A stretch of DNA of 64,000 nucleotides, taken from NCBI GenBank assembly GCA_002894685.1, contig NCRC01000014.1, positions 17,906 to 81,905 on the forward strand. Reading direction: 5' to 3'. Position 1 is the stretch's first letter. Every line of letters starts with the position of its first letter. A program made the position numbers and the translations under genes. The notes under the pieces were generated by a model that worked only from the letters and a program-made list of their open reading frames with translations, was not told where the DNA came from and did not search any database. This DNA is from Salinivenus lutea (GTDB taxonomy: Bacteria; Bacteroidota; Rhodothermia; Rhodothermales; Salinibacteraceae). This document shows, one piece after another, positions 43,672 to 52,907 of the stretch.

Positions 43672-44646
43672 ATGGGTTTTCTCGACCGATTTACCAACAG
43701 CAACGACGAAGAGGAGCAGGAGAAGCTCGAAGAGGGCCTCGAAAAGACCCGAACGAGCTTTTTCGGGAAGATTGACCGCATGGTCCGCGGCAAAGACACC
43801 GTGGACGCGGAGGTCCTCGACAAGCTGGAGGAGATCCTCGTGACGAGTGACGTGGGGGTGGACACGACCCTCGACATCATCGACCACGTGGAGGCCCGCG
43901 TCTCGGAGGACCAGTATGTGTCCACGCAGGAGCTGAATGCCCTCATTCGCGACGAGATCGCGAAGCTGATGCTGGAGAGAGGGGAGGAGCGCCCGGCCGA
44001 CTTCGACGCGCCTCTGCCCAACAAGCCGCACGTGATCATGGTCGTCGGGGTGAATGGCGTGGGGAAGACCACGACCATCGGCAAAATGGCGTACCGGTAC
44101 CGGCAGGCCGGCAAGAGCGTGGTCCTGGGGGCGGCGGACACCTTTCGGGCGGCGGCGATCGAGCAGCTCGAAATCTGGGCCGACCGGGCCGGGGTGCCCA
44201 TCATTAAGCAGAAGCACGGCTCCGACCCCGCCGCGGTGGCCTACGACACCATCGAGGCCGCCCAGGCCCGCGACGCGGACGTGGTGCTCATCGACACCGC
44301 CGGGCGGTTGCACACCAAGGGCGGGCTCATGGACGAGCTTGCCAAGATGAAGCGCGTCATGCAGAAGCGCACCGACAGCGCCCCGCACGAGGTGCTGCTG
44401 GTGCTCGATGCCTCCACCGGACAGAACGCCCTGCGCCAGGCCGAGGAGTTTATCGAGAGCGTGGACGTGACGGGGCTTGCCCTCACCAAGCTCGACGGCA
44501 CCGCCAAGGGGGGCGTTGTGATTGGCGTGTCCCACCAGTTTGGCGTGCCGGTGAAATACATCGGGGTCGGCGAAGAGATTGACGACCTGCAGGTGTTCGA
44601 CCGGAAGGGGTTTGTGGAGGGCCTGTTCAAGGGCGTCGAAGGGTGA
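43672..44646 (+). CDS. ftsY: Signal recognition particle receptor FtsY
   Basis: A 324-residue SRP GTPase that docks ribosome-SRP complexes at the membrane. A short acidic A region (NSNDEEEQEKLEEGLEK) and the N domain helices are followed by the G domain: GVNGVGKTTTIGKMA (G1), DTFRAAAIEQL, DTAGRLHTKGGLMDEL (G3) and TKLDGTAKGG (G4). The C-terminal GVGEEIDDLQVFDRKGFVEGLF is typical. Length and order fit a compact FtsY. It precedes fmt by 57 bases. Confidence 0.97.
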   Translation: MGFLDRFTNSNDEEEQEKLEEGLEKTRTSFFGKIDRMVRGKDTVDAEVLDKLEEILVTSDVGVDTTLDIIDHVEARVSEDQYVSTQELNALIRDEIAKLMLERGEERPADFDAPLPNKPHVIMVVGVNGVGKTTTIGKMAYRYRQAGKSVVLGAADTFRAAAIEQLEIWADRAGVPIIKQKHGSDPAAVAYDTIEAAQARDADVVLIDTAGRLHTKGGLMDELAKMKRVMQKRTDSAPHEVLLVLDASTGQNALRQAEEFIESVDVTGLALTKLDGTAKGGVVIGVSHQFGVPVKYIGVGEEIDDLQVFDRKGFVEGLFKGVEG

Positions 44647-44703
44647 GCGGAAGAAGAAAGGGGACGATCTTCGCGATTTGAGACTTGACGATCGATACGG
44701 GTC

Positions 44704-45630
44704 ATGAGAGTCGTTTTTATGGGGACCCCGGAATTTGCCGTGCCGTCCCTCACGAAATTGATTGGGGCCGGGTATCCGCCGGTGGCGGTGGCAACCGGGC
44801 CGGATCGGCCTCGGGGGCGGGGACAGGAGGTGTCGCCGACGCCCGTGAAGAAGGCGGCGCAGGAGGCCGGAATCGACCGCATTCTCCAGCCCGAAGACGT
44901 GACCGACGATTCGTTTGCGGAGTCGGTGGCGGCCCTGGAGCCCGACGTCATTGCGGTGGTGGCGTACAAAATTCTGCCGCCCAAGGTGTTCACGACGGCG
45001 GCGGAGGGGGCGTTCAACCTGCACGGCTCGCTGTTGCCGAAGTACCGGGGCGCGGCGCCCATCAACCACGCAATTATGCAGGGGGAGACGGAGACGGGTG
45101 TGACCACGTTCTTCTTGGAGCCGTCGGTGGACACCGGCGATCTCATTCTGCAGAAGCGCCTCTCGATTGGCCCGGACGAGACGGCCGGGGAGGTGCACGA
45201 CCGCATGAAGGGCCTGGGCGGCGAGGCGGTGGTGGAGACGGTGCAGCAGATTGAGGCCGGCACTGTCGACCCGACGCCCCAGGACGACACGCAGGCGACC
45301 CCCGCCCCGAAGATCCACGACGACGATTGCGAGGTGCCCTGGGCCGCCTCGGGAGAGGACGTGCACAACCACGTGCGGGGCCTGTCGCCGTATCCGGGCG
45401 CCTGGACGATGCACGGCGACACGCGCCTCAAGCTCTACCGCACGCGCCGGGCCGAGGGGCACGGGCTTCCCGGGGAGGTGCTGCGGGCCGACGGCCGGCT
45501 CGTGGTGGCCTGCGGCGCGGACGCCGTCGAAATCATGGAACTGCAGCAGCCGGGGCGCCAGCGGCTCTCGGCCTCCGACTTCCTGAACGGCTATTCGCTG
45601 TCGGAAGTGGAGCGGCTCGGCGACACGTGA
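44704..45630 (+). CDS. fmt: Methionyl-tRNA formyltransferase
   Basis: A 308-residue enzyme that formylates initiator Met-tRNA using 10-formyltetrahydrofolate. The start MRVVFMGTPEFAVPSL, the folate/catalytic segment NLHGSLLPKYRGAAPINHAI and the later ETGVTTFFLEPSVDTGDLI are those of Fmt. The C-terminal tRNA-binding domain is present and length is typical (about 310-315). It lies between ftsY and a degenerate galactokinase homologue, on the same strand. Confidence 0.97.
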   Translation: MRVVFMGTPEFAVPSLTKLIGAGYPPVAVATGPDRPRGRGQEVSPTPVKKAAQEAGIDRILQPEDVTDDSFAESVAALEPDVIAVVAYKILPPKVFTTAAEGAFNLHGSLLPKYRGAAPINHAIMQGETETGVTTFFLEPSVDTGDLILQKRLSIGPDETAGEVHDRMKGLGGEAVVETVQQIEAGTVDPTPQDDTQATPAPKIHDDDCEVPWAASGEDVHNHVRGLSPYPGAWTMHGDTRLKLYRTRRAEGHGLPGEVLRADGRLVVACGADAVEIMELQQPGRQRLSASDFLNGYSLSEVERLGDT

Positions 45631-45678
45631 GCGGAGGGCAGCGATTCGTCGCACTCGCCGATCGATTCGGGACCCCCG

Positions 45679-46878
45679 ATGTCGACTGTGTCTGTGCCGC
45701 CATTTGTGGAATCCCTGCCCGACTCGGACGACGGACGGGCGGCGAGGGCGCGTCGCCAGCTCGTCGACCGATGGGGAGACGCCCCGTCCGCCCCCGTCGC
45801 AACGGGAGAGGCGTGCGGGGTGGTTGGCGTGCAGGCGCGTCAGACGCACTACTCCGATGGGTTTGGGCTGTTGATGCCGACGCCCATGGGCACGGCGGTC
45901 GCGCTCCGGCGGGCCGACACGTTCCGGGTTGTGTTTGCCGGGGGGGAGCGCGTGTGGACCGATCGCTCCGCGTCCGCCCCGGCCTGGGTGCGGGTGACGA
46001 AGCGGGTGCTGGAGAGCGTGTGTGCGGACGCCTCGGTGGAGGTCAGTGTGGTGAGCCGCGTCCGCCCCGGGTGCCGAGACGGGTACTGGGCCAGTCTGGC
46101 CATTGCGCTCGTCCGCGCCATCCAGGCGCTGGGCCTCCCCACCGTCCTCGACCCGGAGCAGTCCGACGTCCTGCGCGATGCTCTGATCCCGCGGCTCGCC
46201 ACCGAGGTGGCGCAGGCCACCGCACAGCCGTACGGCCCGGCGTACCTGCTGTCGACCTTTGCGGGGGCGGACCCGGCCTTCACGCTGGTGGACACCGAAA
46301 CGCGGGAGTCCCTTCCCGTCCGCACCGAGGCGCGCTCCGCGCTGCAGTGGGCGCTGGTCGACCCCACGGCCGTGCCCGGGACCGACGAGGCGGGGGGCGA
46401 CGCCGTGCACCGCGAGCGAAAAGACCAGGCGGAGGCGGCCCTCGCTCGGCTTCGACGAGACGGATTTGAGGGGCTCGAGGCCTTTCGGAACCTGGAGCAT
46501 CGCGACCTGGAGCGCGCCACCCGCGCCGTGCCGCCGGCCCTCCGCCCGGTGGTGCGCCACCTGGTGACCGAAAACCGGCGGGTGCAGAAGCACGTGGCGG
46601 CCCTGCGTCGGGCCGACTGGCAGATGGTGGGGGCGCTGCTCCTCATGTCGCACGCCTCGCTGCGCGACGAGTGGGACGGGGCGACGGCGGCGGCCAACAC
46701 GATCGTGGAGGCGGTGGAGACGCAGACCCACCACGGCCTCTACGGCGCCTGCATGACGGAGCGGGGCGGGGGCGTGCTGGTGGTCGGTCGCCCCCACGCC
46801 TTCGACGACGGCATCCGCGCCCTCACCCGCCGCTTTACCGCGAAGTACGAGGCCCCGCCCGCAGTGCAGCGCCTGTAG
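45679..46878 (+). CDS. Galactokinase homologue lacking active-site motifs (GHMP pseudokinase)
   Basis: A 399-residue protein whose fold and ending follow galactokinase: MSHASLRDEWDGATAAAN and GLYGACMTERGGGVLVVG match the usual SHxSLRDDY and GxYGARMTGGGFGG segments. The catalytic parts do not. The sugar-binding motif GEHTDYNDG is replaced by ARQTHYSDG (53-61), losing the Glu, His and Asp ligands. The phosphate loop PxGxGLSSSA is PGCRDGYWAS (130-139), and the catalytic Asp of the GxxDQ segment aligns with Ala near 188. The reading frame is intact, so this is not a decaying pseudogene. It may bind a sugar or nucleotide or act as a regulator, as some dead galactokinases do in yeast. No gal gene is nearby. 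Confidence 0.75.
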   Translation: MSTVSVPPFVESLPDSDDGRAARARRQLVDRWGDAPSAPVATGEACGVVGVQARQTHYSDGFGLLMPTPMGTAVALRRADTFRVVFAGGERVWTDRSASAPAWVRVTKRVLESVCADASVEVSVVSRVRPGCRDGYWASLAIALVRAIQALGLPTVLDPEQSDVLRDALIPRLATEVAQATAQPYGPAYLLSTFAGADPAFTLVDTETRESLPVRTEARSALQWALVDPTAVPGTDEAGGDAVHRERKDQAEAALARLRRDGFEGLEAFRNLEHRDLERATRAVPPALRPVVRHLVTENRRVQKHVAALRRADWQMVGALLLMSHASLRDEWDGATAAANTIVEAVETQTHHGLYGACMTERGGGVLVVGRPHAFDDGIRALTRRFTAKYEAPPAVQRL

Positions 46879-46952
46879 CCCGCCCTCGCAACGGATCTTC
46901 GACTGGCTCGTTAGGACCTCCGCGTCTCTTTCTCCCCACCCCCGTCCGCCGC

Positions 46953-47942
46953 ATGCCCGACTTGTCACAGATTGAGGATCGCATTGCCACGGAGAGCGCC
47001 TTCGTGGACGACCTGGTGGAGGAAATCGGGCGCGTGGTGGTGGGGCAGCGCTACATGATCGAACGACTGCTGATTGGCCTGCTGGCCGACGGGCACGTGC
47101 TGCTGGAGGGCGTGCCGGGGCTCGCCAAGACGCTGACCGTGCGCACGCTGTCCGACGCCATCGGGACGAGTTTCCAGCGCATCCAGTTTACCCCGGACCT
47201 GTTGCCCGCCGACCTGCTGGGCACGCTCGTCTACAACCAGAAGGAGGGGGCGTTCTCGATCAAAAAGGGGCCCATCTTCACCAACCTCATCCTCGCGGAC
47301 GAGATCAACCGCTCGCCCGCCAAGGTGCAGAGCGCGCTTCTGGAAAGCATGCAGGAACGGCAGGTGACCATTGGCGAGCGCACGTTTTCGCTCGACGACC
47401 CGTTTCTGGTGCTGGCGACGCAGAACCCGATCGAGCAGGAGGGGACCTATCCGCTGCCCGAGGCGCAGGTGGACCGCTTCATGCTCAAGATTGAGGTCAG
47501 CTACCCGAGCCGCGACGAAGAGCTGGAGATCATGCGCCGCATGGCTCGCACCGACGAGCACGCGGAGGTGGAGGCCGTGGCGAGCCCCGAGCAAATTCTG
47601 CGGGCCCGCGACGTAATCAACGACCTGTACGTCGACGAGCGGATTGAGCAGTACATTGTGGACCTGGTGCTGGCCACGCGCCAGCCGGGGGCGCACGGGC
47701 TTGAGGACCTCGCCCCGCTCGTGGAGTACGGCGCCTCCCCCCGCGCGAGCATCAACCTCAACCTGGCGGCCCGGGCCCACGCCTTTCTTCGGCACCGTGC
47801 CTACGTGACGCCCGAGGACGTGCGAGCGGTGGCCCTGGACGTGCTCCGGCACCGCATCGTCGTAACCTACGAGGCCGAGGCCGAGCAGGTCGCGTCGGCC
47901 GACATCGTCTCACGGGTGCTGGAGTCCGTAGAGGTCCCGTAG
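46953..47942 (+). CDS. MoxR-family AAA ATPase
   Basis: A 329-residue AAA+ protein with Walker A GVPGLAKT near residue 53, Walker B LILADEINRSP near 112, the family segment ATQNPIEQEGTYPLPEAQVDR, and a C-terminal lid domain. MoxR ATPases act as chaperones for metal or cofactor insertion and usually sit beside DUF58 and VWA genes. Here neither is adjacent; hprK follows 69 bases downstream. The ATG at 46953 gives the expected N-terminus MPDLSQIEDRIATES. Confidence 0.95.
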   Translation: MPDLSQIEDRIATESAFVDDLVEEIGRVVVGQRYMIERLLIGLLADGHVLLEGVPGLAKTLTVRTLSDAIGTSFQRIQFTPDLLPADLLGTLVYNQKEGAFSIKKGPIFTNLILADEINRSPAKVQSALLESMQERQVTIGERTFSLDDPFLVLATQNPIEQEGTYPLPEAQVDRFMLKIEVSYPSRDEELEIMRRMARTDEHAEVEAVASPEQILRARDVINDLYVDERIEQYIVDLVLATRQPGAHGLEDLAPLVEYGASPRASINLNLAARAHAFLRHRAYVTPEDVRAVALDVLRHRIVVTYEAEAEQVASADIVSRVLESVEVP

Positions 47943-48011
47943 CCCGCAGGGGCCGGTCCGGGCGCCGCAGGAGGGACCCGCATCGTTTTTCGAAGGATCG
48001 TCGTCATCGCC

Positions 48012-49028
48012 ATGCCGCGTCCGCAGACCTTTCAGAAGGACTCGATCACGGTGGCCTTTATGGTCCGCCAGCTCCGGGAGACGGTGGGGATCGACATCGA
48101 GGCGATTACCGAGGCGGGGAGCCCGGAGGAGCGAACGGTCACCGAGAGCAATCTGCATCGGCCCGGGCTGGCCCTGGCCGGCTACGTGGACCTGTTCACG
48201 CACCAGCGGGTGCAGGTGCTCGGCAACACCGAGACCCGCTATCTGCACCATCTGGACGACGACGCGCGACGCGAGGCCTTTGATCACCTCCTTCAGTTCC
48301 CGGTCCCGTGTATCGTGCTCACGGACGGAAATGCGCTCGACCCGTCGCTGGTGTCCCGGGCCGCCGACGCCGGCATTCCGGTCTACCGCACGCCGCTGCC
48401 CACCGTGCAGTTCATGTCGTCGCTCCGCAGCTTCCTCACGGACCAGTTTGCCCCGCAGCGCGCGGTGCACGGCGCCCTGGTGGACGTGTACGGCATTGGG
48501 CTGCTGTTGATGGGCCAGTCGGGCATCGGGAAGAGCGAGGTGGCCCTCGACCTCGTCGAACGGGGGCACCGCCTCGTGGCCGACGACGTGGTGATTGCGA
48601 CCCGTCGCGACGACGCCATCCTCATGGGCTCGGGGACCGACCTCGTGCAGCACTTTATGGAGATCCGCGGCCTGGGCCTGGTCGACATCCGGTCGATGTT
48701 TGGGGTGCGGGCCATTCGGTTTCAGAAGCGGATCGAGGTGGTCGTGAACATGCAGCTGTGGGACGAGGAGAAGGAATACACCCGGATTCACATGGTGGAA
48801 GATACCCACGAGTTGCTGGGGGTGGACCTTCCGATGGTGCAGGTGCCCATTACCCCCGGAAAGAACATCACGGTCATCTGCGAGGTGATTGCGATGAACT
48901 ACCTGCTGCGCCACTACGGGTACGACCCGGCGGAGGTGTTTACGGAGCGCCTACGGCAGCGAATTCAGCAGGAGGGGGCGCCGGGGGCGCGCCGAACGAT
49001 TGAGTACTTTGAGCAAGACTACGAGTGA
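48012..49028 (+). CDS. hprK: HPr kinase/phosphorylase
   Basis: A 338-residue bifunctional enzyme that phosphorylates and dephosphorylates a serine of HPr. The N-terminal domain (about 1-145) is followed by the kinase domain with P-loop G168-QSGIGKS-175, the catalytic-His/metal region VERGHRLVADD, and the HPrK signature MEIRGLGLVDI. All key residues seem intact. No HPr, enzyme I or other phosphotransferase-system gene occurs in this window, and in several Bacteroidota HprK exists without a sugar-transporting PTS, so the target may be a lone HPr-like protein or another substrate. Confidence 0.94.
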   Translation: MPRPQTFQKDSITVAFMVRQLRETVGIDIEAITEAGSPEERTVTESNLHRPGLALAGYVDLFTHQRVQVLGNTETRYLHHLDDDARREAFDHLLQFPVPCIVLTDGNALDPSLVSRAADAGIPVYRTPLPTVQFMSSLRSFLTDQFAPQRAVHGALVDVYGIGLLLMGQSGIGKSEVALDLVERGHRLVADDVVIATRRDDAILMGSGTDLVQHFMEIRGLGLVDIRSMFGVRAIRFQKRIEVVVNMQLWDEEKEYTRIHMVEDTHELLGVDLPMVQVPITPGKNITVICEVIAMNYLLRHYGYDPAEVFTERLRQRIQQEGAPGARRTIEYFEQDYE

Positions 49029-49073
49029 GGCGGCCGCTGGACGATCGGGTCGTTTGTGATCCTGATCAAGTCG

Positions 49074-49102
49074 TTGAAAAGCCTTCACTGCGGTCCTATT
49101 TT
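49074..49102 (+). promoter_or_regulatory. Possible promoter of the M23 peptidase gene
   Basis: TTGAAA (49074-49079), a 17-base spacer and TATTTT (49097-49102) lie in an AT-rich patch of the gap between hprK and the peptidase gene, about 180 bases before its ATG. The spacing is ideal but the call rests on a consensus match only. Confidence 0.45.
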
Positions 49103-49280
49103 TGCGTGTAAGATTATGCCCACACGTAATTTACAACCTGTCGGGGACCAGCGGCGGGGGCGACCCCCCATCGGGTCGTCCGTCGTGCAGCGAGGCGACC
49201 GAACGGACGCGTGAGTTGGACGTAGGCCCCCATTGTGGACCCACAGCACCCCACCGGATACAGACGACGTCTCCATTTTC

Positions 49281-50297
49281 ATGGATCAGAATACGCAGTA
49301 TTACTACGACCCTGAGACCTGCACATTTGTGGAGGTGGAGACAACGTGGAGAGAGCGCGTGGCCCATTTTGGGCAAATCATCGGGCTCGCCGTCATCCTG
49401 GCGGGCCTTGCCATTTGGGGAATGGATGCGTACTGGGTCACGACGCCGGAGGAGCAGACCCTCCGTGTGGAGAATCAGGCCCTGGAGCGACAGCTGGGCC
49501 AGGTCAACAGCGAGATGACGGCCCTCTCCTCGCGGCTCGACACGTTGACGAAGCGCGATCGCAGGCTGTACCGTCGTCTGTTTCAGATGGAGCCCATTTC
49601 GGACGATGTCCGTCAGGTCGGCGTCGGCGGGGCCGATCCGTACAAGAAGTTTGATCGGATGGGAGCGACCGCGTCGACGCTCCTTCGGGAGACGGCGAAG
49701 AAGCTCGACAAGCTGGAGCGCCAGGTGGCCCTGCAAGGAGCCAGCTACCGCGAGCTGACGTCGGTTGCGGCGGACCGCAGCAGCCGCCTGGATCAGCTGC
49801 CGGCCCTTCGCCCGGCCGACGGCCCCATCGTGTCGGGCTACGGCATGCGGCACCACCCCGTGCTGGACGTCCGGAAGATGCACGCCGGGGTGGACTTCCT
49901 GATTCGTCGCGGCACGCCTGTAATGGCCACCGGGAACGGGGAGATCAAGCAAACATCGAAGAACGCCGCGTACGGCACCTTCGTAGAGGTTGAGCATCCG
50001 GACGCCGGGTATGTCACCCGCTACGCACACCTCTCCCGGGTTCCCGACGATCTGTATCGGGGCGTGACGGTACAGCGTGGCGACACCATCGGGTACAGCG
50101 GAAACTCCGGGCGGACCACGGGCCCTCACTTGCACTACGAGGTCCGAACGCCGGACGGAGAAACGCTGGATCCGATGCCGTTTTTTGTCCCGGACATGAC
50201 GCCGGAGGCGTACCAGAAGCTGGAGCAGCGAACACGACAGTACGAGGCGGAGTTGGCGGAGACGGCCTCGGATGAGCAGGCCCAGGGCGCCCGATAA
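49281..50297 (+). CDS. Membrane-anchored M23 peptidase (cell-wall endopeptidase)
   Basis: A 338-residue protein. The short cytoplasmic N-terminus MDQNTQYYYDPETCTFVEVE is typical of Bacteroidota M23 proteins. A single membrane helix (about 32-50) is followed by a coiled coil (about 60-110) and then the LytM domain. Zinc and catalytic residues are visible: the His191-His192 pair (MRHHPVLD), HAGVD about ten residues later, and HLHYEV near 285. It probably cuts peptidoglycan cross-links or activates amidases during growth or division. ATG 49281 is favoured over an upstream start at 49233. Confidence 0.93.
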   Translation: MDQNTQYYYDPETCTFVEVETTWRERVAHFGQIIGLAVILAGLAIWGMDAYWVTTPEEQTLRVENQALERQLGQVNSEMTALSSRLDTLTKRDRRLYRRLFQMEPISDDVRQVGVGGADPYKKFDRMGATASTLLRETAKKLDKLERQVALQGASYRELTSVAADRSSRLDQLPALRPADGPIVSGYGMRHHPVLDVRKMHAGVDFLIRRGTPVMATGNGEIKQTSKNAAYGTFVEVEHPDAGYVTRYAHLSRVPDDLYRGVTVQRGDTIGYSGNSGRTTGPHLHYEVRTPDGETLDPMPFFVPDMTPEAYQKLEQRTRQYEAELAETASDEQAQGAR

Positions 50298-50364
50298 CGG
50301 GGCGCGGTGGCCCCTCCAATGAGGGGGTGAGGGTGTTCTCTTCCTCGCACGTCTCCCTTGCAGA

Positions 50365-52833
50365 ATGCGCAGCTCTTTTTTGTCGATTCCGTTCCGGGAC
50401 GCGATCGGGGATGCGTGGGCGCGGGCCATGCTGCTTGGGGTCCTGCTCCTGGGAGCCGCGTGGAGCGGACAACCGGCGGCCAGTTGGGCACAGCCGGGGG
50501 GAGCGGTGGAGCGCCGCACGGACAGCCCGGCGGATACCACCCAGCCGATTGTGCAGTCGGTGAAGGTCGAGGGCAACGAACACTTCTCGGAGCGAGAACT
50601 GAAACGACAAATTCGGACGGCCCCGAATCGGCGGGTCCTCGGAATCCCGGGCGTGACGTGGTGGCGCTGGATTTACCAGCTCGGGGACGCCGACTGGATG
50701 TGGGACCGGCTCGGCAACGCCCTGAAGTCCGGGGGCGAGCCTCCGGCCCGCCTCGACACGACGACGGTGGCGGGGGACATCGAGCGCCTCCGCCTGTTCT
50801 ACGAGCAGCAGGGATTTCGGGAGGCCGCCGTCGACTTTGAGGTCCGGGAGCCGAGCGCGGACCGGGCGGTTGTGATCTTTCGGATCGAGGCCGGGACGCC
50901 GACCTATCTCCGCCGCGTGCGATACGAGGGATTGTCGGCCCTGTCGGAGGAGCAGAAGCAGCGCCTGACCCGCGAGACGGTGCTCAATGCCGGATCGATC
51001 GATCCGGACCGGCCGCTCTCGTTTGCCGTCGACGAGCAGCGCTACCAAAAGCCGCTTCTCTTGGAGGAACGCCGTCGCCTCCTCACCTTCCTGCAGAATG
51101 CCGGCTACGCGGCCGTCAGTCGCGACTCGATCCGGGCCGTGCTGGTGCCGGTGTCGCCCGAGTCGCTAAAGACGGCGGACCGCCCGGTCGAGGGCGCGCA
51201 GTATCAGGACGTGCGGTTTCGCGTGCGGACGGGGGCGGTGTATCGGTTCGGGGAGGTGCAGTATCGGATCACAGGGCCCGAGACGGCCCCGCCGAGGCGC
51301 GACACGCTGGACGTTCCCGGGGCGACGGAAAGGGCGGCGCATCCGCTCGTTACGAGCGAAATCCGGGACGACACGCACCTCAACACGGGCATCCTCCGTC
51401 GGTCCCTTCGCTTTGCGCCGGGGGATGTGTACGATCGCTCCCGCATCCTGGCCACAAAACGGCGGCTGGAGGGGGCGGGCGTCTTTACGTTCACGAGCCT
51501 GACCCCGCAGTACGACGCCGTGTCGGCCCCGGACACCGTATCGGACCCGTACCTGCCCATCCGCATCGAGGCACGGACGCAGCAGCGCCACCGGCTCCGC
51601 GCCGAAACCTTTGCGCTTCAGCGGGGGGCAGAGGCGGTGGGGTTGAATGAGTTCGGCGTGGGGGTCAGTGGCGTATACGAAAATGTCAATGCCTTCGGGG
51701 GCGGCGAGACGCTCCAGCTGCGGGCCTCCGGATCGATTGCGACGGGCCTCGACACGACGCTGATCAGCTCGACGCAGTTTGAAACGACGGGGTCGGTGAC
51801 CCTTCCGTACCTGGTGCGGCCGTTTCGGTCGTTCGAACGCCTCTTCGACCTCACCAACGCCCGCACCCAGGTCTCGCTCTCGGCCCTCACGGCGCGCCGC
51901 AACGACCTTCGGCTCCGCATTCGGAGCCGGATCAACGCCCGGCTGCGGCTGGAGATGAATCATACGCCGACCCGGCAGTCGCTCGTGGACGTGATGGATC
52001 TGAGCGTAAGCAATCCGGACACCCTGTCGGGGTTTCAGGAACGGTTCCTGGATCGGGTGTTTGGGCCGGGCGGGAGCGGCATCCAGGACCCGGTGCAGCG
52101 GCAACAGATTCTGGAGGACTACACGCGACCGCAGGTGAACACGGCCGTGCGCTACACCTTTCGGTCGGCCACGGCCAACCCGCTTCGGCGAAGCGCGGGC
52201 CACATCTACGAAGGGACGGCCGAGGTGGGAAACACGATTCCGTTTCTGCTCGACCGTTTCGTGTTCTCGCCGGGGCCGCCCAGCTATTCGCTGCCGGGCC
52301 TCACGGGGAGCTCGGACACCGGACTGGGCGGACGGCTCCTGTATCGGCCGTACCTGCGGGCCACCGTGGACCTGCGACGGTACCTGCCGCTGGGGAGCAA
52401 CACCACGCTGGCGATGAAGGCGTTTGGGGGATGGGCGCACCCCACGGGGAGCCCGACCGTGGTGCCCTTCGATCGACGCTTCTTCAGCGGGGGGGCGAAC
52501 AGTGTGCGGGGGTGGCGGCTCCGGGAGCTTGGCCCCGGGCGGGCCGGCCTCCCGGTGGATAGCGCCGGGACGGTGAGCCAGGACGCTTCCAGCATTCTGG
52601 GCGGGGACGTGAAGCTGGAGTCCAGCGTGGAAATTCGGTCCCGGCTCTTTCGCAACGTGCTTGCGGCCGACTGGGTGGGGGCCGGGCTCGGCATTCGGAT
52701 TGAGTGGGAGTACGTCATCATTCGGTTCGACCTCGCGCACCGCCTGCGCGACCCCTCGCCCCGAAACGACGACATCTTTGCCGACCGCTATCGCGGGCCG
52801 CTGCTTCACTTTGGCATTGGCCAGGCCTTCTGA
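50365..52833 (+). CDS. Omp85-superfamily outer-membrane protein (BamA/TamA-like)
   Basis: An 822-residue outer-membrane protein. A signal peptide (hydrophobic stretch AMLLGVLLLGAAWSG, preceded by a polar N-region) is followed by POTRA domains, the first at about 55-140 (IVQSVKVEGNEHFSERELKR) and further repeats to about 400, then a C-terminal 16-strand barrel. The Omp85 motif RRFFSGGANSVRGWR lies near residue 710 and the chain ends in Phe. It could be the essential BamA, or a TamA-like paralogue; the sequence alone does not decide, since other copies would lie outside the window. Confidence 0.88.
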   Translation: MRSSFLSIPFRDAIGDAWARAMLLGVLLLGAAWSGQPAASWAQPGGAVERRTDSPADTTQPIVQSVKVEGNEHFSERELKRQIRTAPNRRVLGIPGVTWWRWIYQLGDADWMWDRLGNALKSGGEPPARLDTTTVAGDIERLRLFYEQQGFREAAVDFEVREPSADRAVVIFRIEAGTPTYLRRVRYEGLSALSEEQKQRLTRETVLNAGSIDPDRPLSFAVDEQRYQKPLLLEERRRLLTFLQNAGYAAVSRDSIRAVLVPVSPESLKTADRPVEGAQYQDVRFRVRTGAVYRFGEVQYRITGPETAPPRRDTLDVPGATERAAHPLVTSEIRDDTHLNTGILRRSLRFAPGDVYDRSRILATKRRLEGAGVFTFTSLTPQYDAVSAPDTVSDPYLPIRIEARTQQRHRLRAETFALQRGAEAVGLNEFGVGVSGVYENVNAFGGGETLQLRASGSIATGLDTTLISSTQFETTGSVTLPYLVRPFRSFERLFDLTNARTQVSLSALTARRNDLRLRIRSRINARLRLEMNHTPTRQSLVDVMDLSVSNPDTLSGFQERFLDRVFGPGGSGIQDPVQRQQILEDYTRPQVNTAVRYTFRSATANPLRRSAGHIYEGTAEVGNTIPFLLDRFVFSPGPPSYSLPGLTGSSDTGLGGRLLYRPYLRATVDLRRYLPLGSNTTLAMKAFGGWAHPTGSPTVVPFDRRFFSGGANSVRGWRLRELGPGRAGLPVDSAGTVSQDASSILGGDVKLESSVEIRSRLFRNVLAADWVGAGLGIRIEWEYVIIRFDLAHRLRDPSPRNDDIFADRYRGPLLHFGIGQAF

Positions 52834-52907
52834 ACGGGTTTGGGATTGAGGGGCCACCCTTTATCTTCAGTGCATGTCGCGGCTCTTTTTCGACGTTCTC
52901 TCCTGCT

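Noticed and set aside
45679..46878. Annotation as a functional galactokinase
   Set aside because: The sugar-binding, phosphate-loop and catalytic Asp positions are replaced, so only the homology is supported.
43390..46968. Antisense open frame of about 1190 codons opposite ftsY, fmt and the galactokinase homologue
   Set aside because: It crosses three well-supported genes; no motif and biased composition.
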